Assembly (NCBI RefSeq): GCF_014647475.1
Contig: NZ_BMPG01000002.1
Span: forward strand, 1-64,000
Source of the DNA: Halocalculus aciditolerans
GTDB taxonomy: Archaea; Halobacteriota; Halobacteria; Halobacteriales; Halobacteriaceae
Reading direction: 5' to 3'
DNA length: 64,000 nucleotides
Each line of letters begins with the position of its first letter. Positions within the stretch are counted from its first letter, which is position 1. Shown in pieces: positions 24,934 through 33,787 of this stretch. The notes below the pieces were generated by a model, which saw only the letters and a list, made by a program, of their open reading frames with translations, was not told where the DNA came from and did no database searches. The translations under genes were made by a program, and so were the position numbers.

Positions 24934-26199
24934 TCAGTCGTCGTTTTCGAGGTGTTCGATGCATTCGAGGAGCGCGCGGCCGTTGTGGTACGCGCCCTTG
25001 TACATCGCGCCCTTCCGGCCGACCGGTTCGAGGGCCTCGGTGACGCCGGAGTGCCACTCGCCGTACTCCTCGTCGACGTGGTACTCTCGGATGAAGCCCC
25101 ACGTCTCCTCGAAGGCGTCGCGGTAGCGGTCGTCGCCGGTGAACTCGTGCATGCGGAGCGCGCTCGTCATGCACTCCGCTTGGACCCACCAGGCCTTCAC
25201 GCGGAAGGAGGCGGGTCCGTCGAGCGGGCCGAAGAAGTAGAAGCCGCCGTGTTCGTCGTCGTAGCCGTTCTCGAGAGAGAAGTCGAAGAGGCGCTCGTAG
25301 AGGTCGGCGAAGACGTGTTTCGAGACGCCGAGGGCGTCGGCGGCCTCCATCGTCAGCCAGACGTTCTCGAGGTCGTGGCCGTAGGAGACGACCCGGAAGT
25401 CCTCGTCGTCGAGCTTCGGCGTCCAGTCCGGCTCGTACTTGTCCGTACAGGCGGTGAGCCGTTTGCGAACGACGGTGTTCGTGAGGAGGTCGAGGAGCTC
25501 GTGCAGGCGCTCGCGCGCCGTCTCGTGCCCGGTGACCTCGTAGAAGGTCGTGAAGGCCTCCATGAGGTGGAGGTGGGTGTTCATGAGCTTCAGGCTCGGG
25601 TCGAGCACGCTCTCCCCGGACTCCTTCGGCGACCAGTCGGGCTCGATGTTCTCGAGGTAGGTCTGCCCCTCCGTAATCTGCGTCCAGTCGGGCGTGAAGT
25701 ACTCGTCGTAGCCGCCGTGGGCGTGGTCTTTCGCGGCGTCGTCCACCGTCTCGAAGAGGTCGACGGCGAGCGCGCGGGCGTCCTCGTCGCCGGTCGCGCG
25801 GTAGTACTCGGAGAGCCCGTAGAGCGCGAACGACTGGCCGTAGAGGTGTTTGTTCTCCTTCTGGACCGTCCCGTCGCGGCCGACCTCCCAGTAGAAGCCG
25901 CCGTGCTCGTCGTCCCACATCTGCGTCGTGAGGAAGTCGTAGCCGAGCTCCGCCTCCTCGAGGTAGTCGCCGTCGACGGCGTCGGAGCTCGTGAGGCGCG
26001 CGAAGAACCACAGCATCCGCGACTGCGTGACGATCATCTTGTCGTCGTTCCCCGCGAACGCGCCCTCCCGGTCGAAGCTCAGGCGGTAGCCGCCGTGCTC
26101 CTCGTCGAGACACCGCGGCAGCCAGAAGTCGAGAACGTTCTCCTCTAAGACCTGCCGGAGTTCGGGCACGTGGGCCGCGAGCCCATCGCTCTTACTCAT
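24934..26199 (-). CDS. AGE-family epimerase/isomerase (cellobiose 2-epimerase-like)
   Basis: A 421-residue (a/a)6-barrel enzyme of the N-acylglucosamine 2-epimerase superfamily. Characteristic segments are GGYDEYFTPDW, SYGHDLENVWLTMEA and, near the C-terminus, WWVQAE and GAYHNGRALLE, which carry the His and Glu residues of the active site. Closest in feel are cellobiose 2-epimerases and mannose isomerases; GlcNAc is not implied. It converges with the sugar importer operon, suggesting that it acts on the imported sugar. The ATG at 26199 is the only reasonable start. Confidence 0.85.
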   Translation of the reverse strand: MSKSDGLAAHVPELRQVLEENVLDFWLPRCLDEEHGGYRLSFDREGAFAGNDDKMIVTQSRMLWFFARLTSSDAVDGDYLEEAELGYDFLTTQMWDDEHGGFYWEVGRDGTVQKENKHLYGQSFALYGLSEYYRATGDEDARALAVDLFETVDDAAKDHAHGGYDEYFTPDWTQITEGQTYLENIEPDWSPKESGESVLDPSLKLMNTHLHLMEAFTTFYEVTGHETARERLHELLDLLTNTVVRKRLTACTDKYEPDWTPKLDDEDFRVVSYGHDLENVWLTMEAADALGVSKHVFADLYERLFDFSLENGYDDEHGGFYFFGPLDGPASFRVKAWWVQAECMTSALRMHEFTGDDRYRDAFEETWGFIREYHVDEEYGEWHSGVTEALEPVGRKGAMYKGAYHNGRALLECIEHLENDD

Positions 26200-26347
26200 G
26201 TCCGAGTCATTACCAGCCCGCCACTAATCCCTATCGGGTACCGTTCGCACCCCGCCCGCGAACGTCCCTCCGAGACTACTGAAACGCGTATCAGCGAACG
26301 TTTTTCGGCGTTCGACCGAACACTGCCGGTGTGGCGGCCCCGCCCGA

Positions 26348-27562
26348 GTGCCCGTGATTCGTCGCGACTCCACCCCGCCCGCCCTCGTCGTGAAGTACTA
26401 CCTCTACGAGGCGACGGCGACCTACGGGTTCTTCTGGCCGGTGTTCACGCTGTTCTTGCTCTCCCGCGACCTCACGTTCGCGCAAATCGGGCTGCTCGGC
26501 AGTCTCTCCGCCGCCGCGAGCGTGCTCGGAGAGATTCCGACCGGCTACGTCGCCGACCGCCTCGGCCGACGGGTCGCGCTCGCGCTCGGCTCCGCGCTCC
26601 TCTCCGTCTCGCTCGTCGGACACGTCGTCGCACGCGGCTTCCCCGCGTTCGCCGCGCTCTGGGTCCTCTGGGGTGCCGGACGGGCGTTCCGCTCCGGGAG
26701 CGCCGACGCGTGGCTCTACGACGCGCTCGAGGACCGACTCGACGCCGCCGACGCGTTCACGCGAATCCGCGGCCGCGGCAGCAGCGTCAACCAGACCGTC
26801 AGCGCCGTGTCGATGCTGACGGCCGGCGCTCTCTACGCCGTCGACGACCGCCTCCCGCTCGTCCTCGGAGCCGTCGTCGCCGCCGCCGCGATTCCCGTCG
26901 TCTGGACGTTCCCCACGCCCGAAACCCGCGCTGCCGACGCCGAGAGTGCGGCCGGCTTCGCCGAGACACTGCGCGTCGTCCGCGCCACACTCACCGCTCC
27001 CGCCCTCCGCCGCGTGGTGCTCTACGCCGCGGTCGTCTTCGCCGCCGTCGGCGCGGTCGACACCTTCATCCAGCCGGTCACGACGACGACGCTCGGCTTC
27101 CCCGAGGCCGCCCTCGGTCCGCTCTACGCCGCGTTCAGCGTCGCCTCTGCGGTCGCGGGGTACGCCGCTCCGCGGATCGAACGCGCGCTCTCTCCCCGCC
27201 GCGCGCTCGCCGTCCTTCCGGCGTTCGTCGCCGCCGCCCTCGCGCTTCCCGTCGTCGCGCCGCTCGCCGCGCTCCCGGCGTTCGTCGCCGCGAAGGCCGG
27301 CCGTGCGGCCGTCGACCCGATCCTCGGCGGCCACCTCAACGACCACGCGAGCGCCGTCGGTCGCGCGACGCTCCTGAGCGCCGCGTCCCTCCTCTACGCG
27401 CTCGTCCGCGTCCCCGCGAAACCCGCGGCCGGCGCGCTCGCCGACGCCACGACACCCCTCTGCGCCGTCGCCGCAGTCGGCGCGTGCCTCCTCTTCGCCG
27501 CGGGACTCTTCGCTGTCAGCGACGCTTCGACCGGGACCCGTCCGCAGAACGAATCCGCGTAG
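26348..27562 (+). CDS. MFS transporter
   Basis: A 404-residue major facilitator protein with about 12 helices. The loop 2-3 motif GYVADRLGRRVAL matches the MFS signature GxxxDRxGRR. The start is a GTG at 26348; another GTG two codons later is equally possible. The substrate is unknown; its neighbour is the AGE epimerase, divergently transcribed, so a sugar or sugar-derived compound is one option. Many haloarchaeal MFS proteins of this type are unassigned. Confidence 0.82.
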   Translation: MPVIRRDSTPPALVVKYYLYEATATYGFFWPVFTLFLLSRDLTFAQIGLLGSLSAAASVLGEIPTGYVADRLGRRVALALGSALLSVSLVGHVVARGFPAFAALWVLWGAGRAFRSGSADAWLYDALEDRLDAADAFTRIRGRGSSVNQTVSAVSMLTAGALYAVDDRLPLVLGAVVAAAAIPVVWTFPTPETRAADAESAAGFAETLRVVRATLTAPALRRVVLYAAVVFAAVGAVDTFIQPVTTTTLGFPEAALGPLYAAFSVASAVAGYAAPRIERALSPRRALAVLPAFVAAALALPVVAPLAALPAFVAAKAGRAAVDPILGGHLNDHASAVGRATLLSAASLLYALVRVPAKPAAGALADATTPLCAVAAVGACLLFAAGLFAVSDASTGTRPQNESA

Positions 27563-27574
27563 CTCCGAACCCGC

Positions 27575-27835
27575 CTACCCCGCGTGCTCTTCGTACTCCT
27601 CGGGCGTGTACGTCGAGAGTTCGAGCGCGTGGATGTCCGTCGTCATGTGCTCGCCGAGCGCGTCGTACACCAGCTGGTGTTGCTGGACGAGCGACAGCCC
27701 GTCGAACGCCGGCGACACGACGGTCGCGCCGAGGTGGTCGTCGTCGTGCGGGCCGCGCGTCCGGAAGACGTCCGCCTCCGCGTCCTCGATGCCGTCCTCG
27801 ATGAGCGCCTCGATATCTTCGAGTGAGAGTTCCAT
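27575..27835 (-). CDS. BolA-family protein
   Basis: An 86-residue protein matching the BolA fold: an IEDAEADVFRTRG opening, a HLGATVVSPAFDG strand, then VQQHQLVYDALG and the family's closing DIHALELSTYTPEE with its invariant His. BolA proteins work with monothiol glutaredoxins in iron-sulfur handling in bacteria and eukaryotes; the archaeal role is not established. It converges with the MFS gene (12-bp gap) and lies downstream of fen1 on the same strand. Confidence 0.82.
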   Translation of the reverse strand: MELSLEDIEALIEDGIEDAEADVFRTRGPHDDDHLGATVVSPAFDGLSLVQQHQLVYDALGEHMTTDIHALELSTYTPEEYEEHAG

Positions 27836-27881
27836 ACCTCTCGGTCGGGGCTATGGGGAGAAAAACACGGCGACAGCCGAC

Positions 27882-28865
27882 TCAGGTCCAGCGGTCGAGC
27901 CCGGTCTGCACGAGCGACTCCTCGATGCGGGCGAACCCGCGTTCGACTTCGCCCGCGTCGACCTCCCACTCGTCGAGGACGTACTCGCGGGCCGCGTCGA
28001 GGTCCGGGTCGAGGTCGAGGTCCACGTCGTACTCCTCCGTGACTGGTGGGTCGAGGAAGAGGTCGCGGATGCGGTCCGCGTTCGCCATCTCGCGGCCCTC
28101 CGCGTCGAGGACGGCGTGGAGGTCGCCGTGCTCTCGCACCGCCTTCAGCGCCGTCTTCGGCCCGAAGCCGCTGACTCCCTCGTTGAAGTCCGTGCCGCAG
28201 AGGATGGCGACGTCGACGAGCTGCTCGCGCGTCAGGCCGTGCTCGTCGAGGGTCGCGGCGAGGTCCATCAGCTCGGGGTCGCCCTTGCTCGTGAGCTGGC
28301 GGAGCGTGCGCGGCGCGCCGAAGAGCAAGCAGTCGTAGTCGTCGCTCCCCGCGTAATCCACGTCGTCGTCCTCGGCCGCCATCCACGCACACTGCGCCTC
28401 GCCCTCCGCGGCGGCCTCGACCTGCGGCACGTCCAGAGCGTCGAGGAGCTCGCGGCTCGTCTCGTGAATCGTCTCCGTGAGCCGCTGCGTCTGCGAGTCG
28501 AGGCGCGCGACCTCGACGCGGTCACCCGCCTCCTTCGCGGCTTCGAGTTGCTCCTCGCGCTTCTCGCGCGCCGCGCGCCGCTCTTCGATCTCGTCCGCTT
28601 TCAGCTCCGTGACCGCGCCGTCCCAGACGAATATCGGAACGAGGTCGTGCTCGAAGAACTTCGGGAGGCCCTGCACGATTCCAACGAGGTTCGCGACTTC
28701 CTCGCCCTCGCTCGTCGTGTAGACACCGTCGCGCGTCCACTTCACCGTCGTCGTGAGGTACTTGTACAGCCAGTTGTGCGCGTCCACCGCGACGACGCGC
28801 CCCTCCAGGTCCTCGAAGGGGACGTCTTCGATGGCGGCGAGCTGCCGGAGATCCGCGTTTCCCAT
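27882..28865 (-). CDS. fen: Flap endonuclease 1
   Basis: A 327-residue structure-specific 5' nuclease for Okazaki fragment maturation and repair. The N-terminal XPG region starts MGNADLRQL and contains [13 protein letters not shown] with the first metal Asp. The internal region has [18 protein letters not shown] and the helix-hairpin-helix [12 protein letters not shown]. The C-terminus QTGLDRWT looks like a PCNA-binding motif. The ATG at 28865 places the conserved MGNADL at the very start; a GTG one codon upstream is unlikely. Confidence 0.95.
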   Translation of the reverse strand: MGNADLRQLAAIEDVPFEDLEGRVVAVDAHNWLYKYLTTTVKWTRDGVYTTSEGEEVANLVGIVQGLPKFFEHDLVPIFVWDGAVTELKADEIEERRAAREKREEQLEAAKEAGDRVEVARLDSQTQRLTETIHETSRELLDALDVPQVEAAAEGEAQCAWMAAEDDDVDYAGSDDYDCLLFGAPRTLRQLTSKGDPELMDLAATLDEHGLTREQLVDVAILCGTDFNEGVSGFGPKTALKAVREHGDLHAVLDAEGREMANADRIRDLFLDPPVTEEYDVDLDLDPDLDAAREYVLDEWEVDAGEVERGFARIEESLVQTGLDRWT

Positions 28866-28965
28866 CACTCCCGCTTCGGCGTTCCACCGCCTTAACTCAC
28901 GCTCACTCCGCTCCGCCCGCAGTTCACGCCGCCCGGTACACGCCTCGCGCCGTCCGACCTACGCC

Positions 28966-29502
28966 TCACGCGGCCTCGTCGACGTCAACGCGCGCGGGCG
29001 GCCCGCGGTCTCGGCGTTCTTCCACGAAGGCTTCTTCCGCGTCGCTGAGGTCGCGGTCGAGGTAGCGGACGAGCCCTTCGCCGTACGACGCCGCGGCGTC
29101 CGCCGGCGCGGGGCGTTCGAGGACGAGTTCGGCGATGCCGGTCTCTCGCCCCGTCCACCCGAACCCGGCCTTGTGGAGCGCGTGATAGGCGAACGGGTTG
29201 TTCACGGCGATGCGAACGCGCTCTGCCCGTCCGTCGAGCAAGGCGGCGGCCGTGAACGCGCAGAGCCGCGGGCCGACGCCCTCGCCCTTCCGGCCTTCGC
29301 GGACGGTGACGTACCGGAGCCACCAGACGTCGCCGTCCGTGCGGTCGGCGTTGAACGCGACGGCGGCGACGACCTCGCCGTCCTCCCGCGCGACCGCCTT
29401 CCCCGTGTTCGACATCACGAACTTCCCCGCGTACGCGAACTCCCGCCAGTCCAGTTCGAGCGTCGGCCCCTCGTCGGGGTCGCCGACGACCTCGTACTCC
29501 AT
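28966..29502 (-). CDS. GNAT-family N-acetyltransferase
   Basis: A 178-residue GNAT domain. The acetyl-CoA pyrophosphate loop is visible as VREGRKGEGVGPRL (about residues 67-80), after the strand WWLRYVTV, and is followed by NNPFAYHALHKAGF, the usual C-terminal a/b segment. The last 40 residues form an acidic extension. The substrate is unknown. It is divergent from the methyltransferase at 29565, with a 62-bp shared promoter region. Confidence 0.8.
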   Translation of the reverse strand: MEYEVVGDPDEGPTLELDWREFAYAGKFVMSNTGKAVAREDGEVVAAVAFNADRTDGDVWWLRYVTVREGRKGEGVGPRLCAFTAAALLDGRAERVRIAVNNPFAYHALHKAGFGWTGRETGIAELVLERPAPADAAASYGEGLVRYLDRDLSDAEEAFVEERRDRGPPARVDVDEAA

Positions 29503-29564
29503 GCGCCGACGTACGCCCGCCGGGTCCCTTAGGTATACGACTCCGCGGGCGGACTACTCGAACC

Positions 29565-30137
29565 GTGCACGACGTTCCGCTCTTCGACCGGCTCGCGCCG
29601 CTCTACGACCCCGTGATGCCGTCCGCCGACGTCGACGCGGTGCGCGCGGGCTTCGCGAACGCCACGCGCGACGTCGCGCGCGTCCTCGACCTCGCCGGCG
29701 GCACCGGCCGCGTCGCCCGCGAACTCGACGAGGAAGCGGTCGTCCTCGACGCCTCCCGGGAGATGCTCCGGCGAGCGCACGCCCGCGGTCTCCCCGCCGT
29801 CCTCGGGGACGCTCGCTTCCTCCCGATCCGCGACGGCGCGGTCGACGCCATCGTCGTCGCGGAAGCCCTCCACCACCTCCCCGACCACGACCGCGTCTTC
29901 CGCGAATGCGCCCGCGTCCTCCGCCCCGGCGGCGTGCTCGTCGTCCGCGACGTCGACCCGACGGCGCTCCGCGGCCGCCTCTTCGTCGCCGCCGAACGCG
30001 CCTTCGGCTTCGACTCCCGGTTCTACGCGCCCGACGACCTCGCCGCCCGCCTCGATAGCGCCGGCTTCGACGCCGCCGTCCCCGAACCCGGCTTCACGTA
30101 CACCGTCACCGGTCGTCTCGCCGGCGCGGAACCGTGA
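29565..30137 (+). CDS. Class I SAM-dependent methyltransferase
   Basis: A 190-residue methyltransferase of the UbiE/type 11 group. Motif I is VLDLAGGTGRVAREL (about residues 41-55), the acidic residue ends the next strand in VVLDAS, and the post-motif AEALHHLPDH followed by LRPGGVLVVRD is typical. The GTG start lies about 30 bp after a TATA-like ggtatacg. The substrate is unknown; it could be a lipid quinone or a small metabolite. Confidence 0.83.
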   Translation: MHDVPLFDRLAPLYDPVMPSADVDAVRAGFANATRDVARVLDLAGGTGRVARELDEEAVVLDASREMLRRAHARGLPAVLGDARFLPIRDGAVDAIVVAEALHHLPDHDRVFRECARVLRPGGVLVVRDVDPTALRGRLFVAAERAFGFDSRFYAPDDLAARLDSAGFDAAVPEPGFTYTVTGRLAGAEP

Positions 30138-30169
30138 AAGCGAAAGGCGCTGATGGAAAACCCCGAGGT

Positions 30170-30571
30170 ATGCAGTTCGCTTCCGTCTCCCGAACGGCGC
30201 TCCGCCGGTACGCCGTCGGCGACGCCGCCGCCATCCTCCTGTTCGTGATCGTCGGAGAGCTCCAGCACGGCAACCCGGTCGCGCGCGCCGCGGTCGCCGT
30301 CCTCCCCTTCGCCGCCGCGTGGGCCCTCGCCGCCTACGGCCTCGGCGTGTACGCGAGCGACACCGAGACGTCACTCCGCGCGAACCTCGGCCGCGTCGCC
30401 GCCGCGTGGGCCCTCGCCGACGTCCTCGCCCAAGTCATCCGCGTCGCCGTCGGCGAGGCCGCTCCCGGCGGCGCGCTCGTCCTCTTCGCGGCCGTCACCT
30501 ACCTCTTCGGGGTCCTCTTCCTCGGTGTCTGGCGCGTCGCCGCGCTCGCCATCGCCGCCTACCGCGACTGA
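30170..30571 (+). CDS. DUF3054-like small membrane protein
   Basis: A 133-residue protein with four predicted membrane helices. The first helix carries GDAAAILLFVIVGELQHG, which resembles the conserved GD...F..G..H motif of DUF3054, a family found in haloarchaea and actinobacteria with no known role. The ATG at 30170 is preferred over the GTG at 30134, which would overlap the preceding methyltransferase stop and add a charged non-conserved stretch. Confidence 0.75.
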   Translation: MQFASVSRTALRRYAVGDAAAILLFVIVGELQHGNPVARAAVAVLPFAAAWALAAYGLGVYASDTETSLRANLGRVAAAWALADVLAQVIRVAVGEAAPGGALVLFAAVTYLFGVLFLGVWRVAALAIAAYRD

Positions 30572-30844
30572 CCGACGGCCCCGAACTTCTCAGCATCCTA
30601 AACAACCGACTCGACGCCGAACGGCGAAGCGGAACCTCCGTAAAACACCGTATCTGTCCCTCGGAGTTCCCTCAGTGCTTCTCAGGGGGTGGTGTGGCTC
30701 CTAGTCGCACGCCGGATTAGCAATCCGTTTCCACTGTATAAGTTATTAGTTGCCACCAGAAATCCCACGTATTGATTTCTCACGACTTCTCCGAGTATTA
30801 TGGAAAACACTTATCCCTCCGTGTCGCCTACTATCTGATACATT

Positions 30845-31081
30845 ATGACTGAGTATTACGACTACGTTCTCGGCCTCATTCCCCTCGCACTCATCGGCAT
30901 CTCGGGCACTCTCAGCGTCGGCGGCTTCGGCACCACCACCGCCGTCGTCGCCGGCGCACTCGTCGCCGTCGCCCTCACCGGCCACGCCCTCTTCGTCAAC
31001 GGCCCCACCGACGCAGTCCCCACCGGCGACGTCACCCCCGACCGCGCCCCAGACGCCCCCGCCGTCGAATTCGCCGACTAA
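30845..31081 (+). CDS. Small two-helix membrane protein
   Basis: A 78-residue hypothetical protein with two predicted membrane helices (about 7-25 and 30-52) and an acidic, proline-rich tail. A TATA-like acttatcc stands about 32 bp before the ATG. The 273-bp gap before it (30572-30844) is AT-rich and holds no gene that I can see. The layout is common among haloarchaeal conserved hypotheticals, but I cannot name it. Confidence 0.6.
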   Translation: MTEYYDYVLGLIPLALIGISGTLSVGGFGTTTAVVAGALVAVALTGHALFVNGPTDAVPTGDVTPDRAPDAPAVEFAD

Positions 31082-31246
31082 CCCCACCGCCTCTCACACT
31101 TCTCCCGTTCTCTTCACGCTCTCCCGGCGTCCCCGCCACCGACCGCGTCCCCTTCGTCTCTCCCCGACTTCTCGCTCGCGCCCTCTCGACCCCATACCGA
31201 ACCGCTGGCTCGCGTGTCGTTCACTGCGTTCGCTCCCGCTCATTCC

Positions 31247-31290
31247 CGCGGTTCTCACTCGGCCGCTTCGCGGCCTTGTTCCGAACCGCG
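31247..31290. repeat. Nested hairpin element, copy 1
   Basis: The outer arms CGCGGTTC (31247-31254) and GAACCGCG (31283-31290) enclose an inner 6-bp stem GGCCGC-TTC-GCGGCC (31261-31275). It shares its outer stem and loop sequences with the element at 56680-56721, while the inner stem differs yet remains paired. It sits in the 252-bp gap (31082-31333) upstream of the ornithine cyclodeaminase-like gene. Confidence 0.65.
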
Positions 31291-31333
31291 TTCCTCCTCA
31301 ACGCTTTTTCCTCTCCCCCACTAACGCTCGACT

Positions 31334-32332
31334 ATGCCTACGTTCCGGTATCTGAGCAGTGCGGACGTCGACGACCTCGCGGAACCCGCGGACTACGTCG
31401 ACGTCGTCCGCGACGCCTACCGCCAGCGCGGCGAGGGCGCGCCCGCCGAACCCCGAACGCGCCTGCCGAGCGAGGACCCGCCCGGGTTCTTCACGAGCTA
31501 CGCCGCGCGCCTCCCCGACACCGGCGCGATGGGCGGCTACATGTACAGCGGCGGGTTCAGCTCCCGGGACGCCTTCTTCATGACGCCGCTCTTCGACGCC
31601 CACTCCGGCGAACCGCTCGCCCTTCTCGACGGCGCGAGCATGAACCCCTTCAAAACTGGTGCGACCGGTGCCGTCGGCGTCGACGCGCTCGCCCGCGAGG
31701 ACGCGTCCACCGTCGCCGTCATCGGGAGCGGCGCGCAGGCCCGCGGCCAACTCCGCTGCACCGCGGCAGTCCGCGACCTCGACACCGTCTGGGTCTACTC
31801 CCCGACGAAAGAACACCGCGAGGCGTTCGCGGGCGACACGAACGCGGAACTCGACGCCGCCGTCGCCGCCGTCGCGTCCAGCGACGCCGCCGTCGAGGAC
31901 GCCGACATCGTCATCACCGCGACCAACGCCTCCAGCCCCGTCTTCGACGGCGACGCGCTCGAAGCCGGCGCGCACGTCACCGCGATGGGCCAGTACACGC
32001 CCGGGAAGAACGAGCTCGACACGACCACCGTCGAACGCGCGAAGTACGTCGTCGACCTCGAAGCCCGCGCCACACAGGACGCCGGCTCCTGGCTCAACGC
32101 CCTCGACGAAGGCGTCGTCGAGGAAGACGACCTCTACGGCGAACTCGGCGACATCGTCGCCGGCGACATCCCCGGCCGCGAGACCGAGGACGAAGTCACC
32201 GTCTTCGACTCCGGCGGGACCGGCATCGAGACCGCCGCCGCCGCCCACATGCTCTACGAGCGCGCCGTCGAGAAGGGACGAGGCACCGACCTCGAACTCG
32301 CCGCCGCGAGCGACGCCCTCACCGGCGAATAA
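31334..32332 (+). CDS. Ornithine cyclodeaminase / alanine dehydrogenase family protein
   Basis: A 332-residue member of the OCD/mu-crystallin family. The NAD-binding Rossmann motif VAVIGSGAQARGQL spans about 127-140, and the family's core PLFDAHSGEPLALLDG is present. Two residues usually conserved for substrate handling look changed: the Lys of the lGxK motif aligns with Y69 (MGGYMY), and the Arg of RTxA aligns with K107 (FKTGATGAV). It may therefore not be a true OCD or alanine dehydrogenase; reduction of another imine or keto acid is possible. A ctttttcc T-rich element lies about 28 bp upstream. Confidence 0.8.
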   Translation: MPTFRYLSSADVDDLAEPADYVDVVRDAYRQRGEGAPAEPRTRLPSEDPPGFFTSYAARLPDTGAMGGYMYSGGFSSRDAFFMTPLFDAHSGEPLALLDGASMNPFKTGATGAVGVDALAREDASTVAVIGSGAQARGQLRCTAAVRDLDTVWVYSPTKEHREAFAGDTNAELDAAVAAVASSDAAVEDADIVITATNASSPVFDGDALEAGAHVTAMGQYTPGKNELDTTTVERAKYVVDLEARATQDAGSWLNALDEGVVEEDDLYGELGDIVAGDIPGRETEDEVTVFDSGGTGIETAAAAHMLYERAVEKGRGTDLELAAASDALTGE

Positions 32333-32467
32333 CCGACTGACCCCCTCCGAGCCTTTTTCACCGAAGACGCGGCCATCCCGGGCCGTGACTTGACACTCGC
32401 CTCGACGCGTCCGCGATAGTGCGACGACACGCGTCGAGAATCGCTTTGCTTCCGTCGCCAGTTCGCC

Positions 32468-33505
32468 CTACAGGTACGGCCCGAGTCCGAGCGCGCCGAC
32501 GAGGCCGTAGCCGGAGAGGAGCGCGCCGACGAGATAGCCGAAGATCGCGCCGCCGTTGAGGAGCGGGAGACCGGCGTGCGCGCGGCCCTTCAGGACCATC
32601 CGGAGGAGGACCATGAGCCCCGCCAGCGTCCCGACGATCGCGCCGAGCGCCGGGAGCTCGACGCCGAGCACCGCCGGCGCGTCGAGGAAGAACGCCGCGC
32701 TCGCCACCAGAATCGTCGGCATCACCGCGTCGCCGAGCCCGATGAAGAGCGCGTCCCGCTCGAAGCCCTCGTCCGCCTCCTCGCCCTCGCCGTCAGCAGC
32801 CGTCGCGTCGCCACCAGCGTCACCGTCACCGTCAGCGTCGGCTTCGGGTTCGCCGTCGTCGGCGGCGGCCTGGTCGTCCGTGCGTTCCGCCATCTCTTCG
32901 GCCTCTTCGAGGTAGGAGTAGCCGAGCGTCACGGGGATGACGAGGAGGACGGGGACTCTGAGCCGCATCACGCCCGACGCGAGCGTGAGCATGTGCTTCG
33001 TCCGATAGACGCTGATGGCGTCGTATATCGCGAGGAGCGACAGCAGGATGATGGCCGGGAGGATACCGAAGCTGATGCCGAAGAGACCGGCCGCGCCCAT
33101 CCCCATCAGGACGCCGGCGGCGTCGAGGACGTACCACTCCGGGTGGAAGAGGAGCGCGCCCATCACGACGGCCGCGCCGACCCACGGCGTGACGTTCGCG
33201 CCCGCGACCGCGAGCGGCGGGAGGACGACCGAGAAGACGTACGCCGTCACGAGCCCGCTCGTCGCGACGATGAAGTAGCGGAGGATGGACTCGCCGCCGA
33301 GCTTGATCGCGGCGAGAATGCCGGCGGTCGCGACGAGAAGCACGCCGACGTAGAGGAGGCTGTTCGTCGGGTCCTGCGGGTTCGGCACGGTCTGGTAGCC
33401 CGCGGCCTCGAACGGGCCGACGAGCGCGAGCGCGCCGAGCTGCACCGCGAGAAAGAGCGCGGCGGTGCCGACGACGGCGACGGAGACTCGCTGACGCTGA
33501 TTCAT
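32468..33505 (-). CDS. Presenilin/SPP-family intramembrane aspartyl protease (PSH)
   Basis: A 345-residue A22-type protease with about nine membrane helices. The catalytic motifs are YD at 161-162 (LAIYDAISVY) and GxGD at 256-259 (FIGLGDAV). The third motif, PAL in eukaryotic presenilins, reads GLPLLNGG at 312-319. An acidic low-complexity loop (about 205-248) separates the two catalytic helices, as in archaeal PSH proteins. It cleaves membrane-embedded substrates, which are unknown here. It is downstream of gar1 and srp19 on the same strand. Confidence 0.88.
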   Translation of the reverse strand: MNQRQRVSVAVVGTAALFLAVQLGALALVGPFEAAGYQTVPNPQDPTNSLLYVGVLLVATAGILAAIKLGGESILRYFIVATSGLVTAYVFSVVLPPLAVAGANVTPWVGAAVVMGALLFHPEWYVLDAAGVLMGMGAAGLFGISFGILPAIILLSLLAIYDAISVYRTKHMLTLASGVMRLRVPVLLVIPVTLGYSYLEEAEEMAERTDDQAAADDGEPEADADGDGDAGGDATAADGEGEEADEGFERDALFIGLGDAVMPTILVASAAFFLDAPAVLGVELPALGAIVGTLAGLMVLLRMVLKGRAHAGLPLLNGGAIFGYLVGALLSGYGLVGALGLGPYL

Positions 33506-33559
33506 ACTCCCGCGTTCACCCGCCTGCCGTTTGGCCGTTCCGGCTTCGACGAATCCCCG

Positions 33560-33787
33560 CTAGCGTCGGTAGAGGGACTTCCCGAGGTAGCTCGCGGGAC
33601 GCTCGCCGGCGTTCGGCGTGACGGCGACGTACGGCCGGTCGACGGGGCCGAAGACGTCGACGACGCGCCCGATCTCGTCGAGCTGGTCGTCGAGGAGGAA
33701 GTCGCCGATGTCCGCGTGGTCCTCGCCAGGGGCGCGGACGACGAGGAGGCCTTGGGCGGTGCGAACGCCCTCGCCTGCCTTCTTCAT
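33560..33787 (-). CDS. gar1: H/ACA ribonucleoprotein protein Gar1
   Basis: A 75-residue Gar1-type beta-barrel protein, part of the H/ACA complex (Cbf5, Nop10, L7Ae, Gar1) that makes pseudouridine in rRNA. Core features are the start [19 protein letters not shown], the ADIGDFLLDDQLDEIGRVVDVFGPVDRPYVAV-type core, and the family's closing ASYLGKSLY. The ATG overlaps the srp19 stop (ATGA), a gene pair often seen in haloarchaea. Confidence 0.88.
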   Translation of the reverse strand: MKKAGEGVRTAQGLLVVRAPGEDHADIGDFLLDDQLDEIGRVVDVFGPVDRPYVAVTPNAGERPASYLGKSLYRR

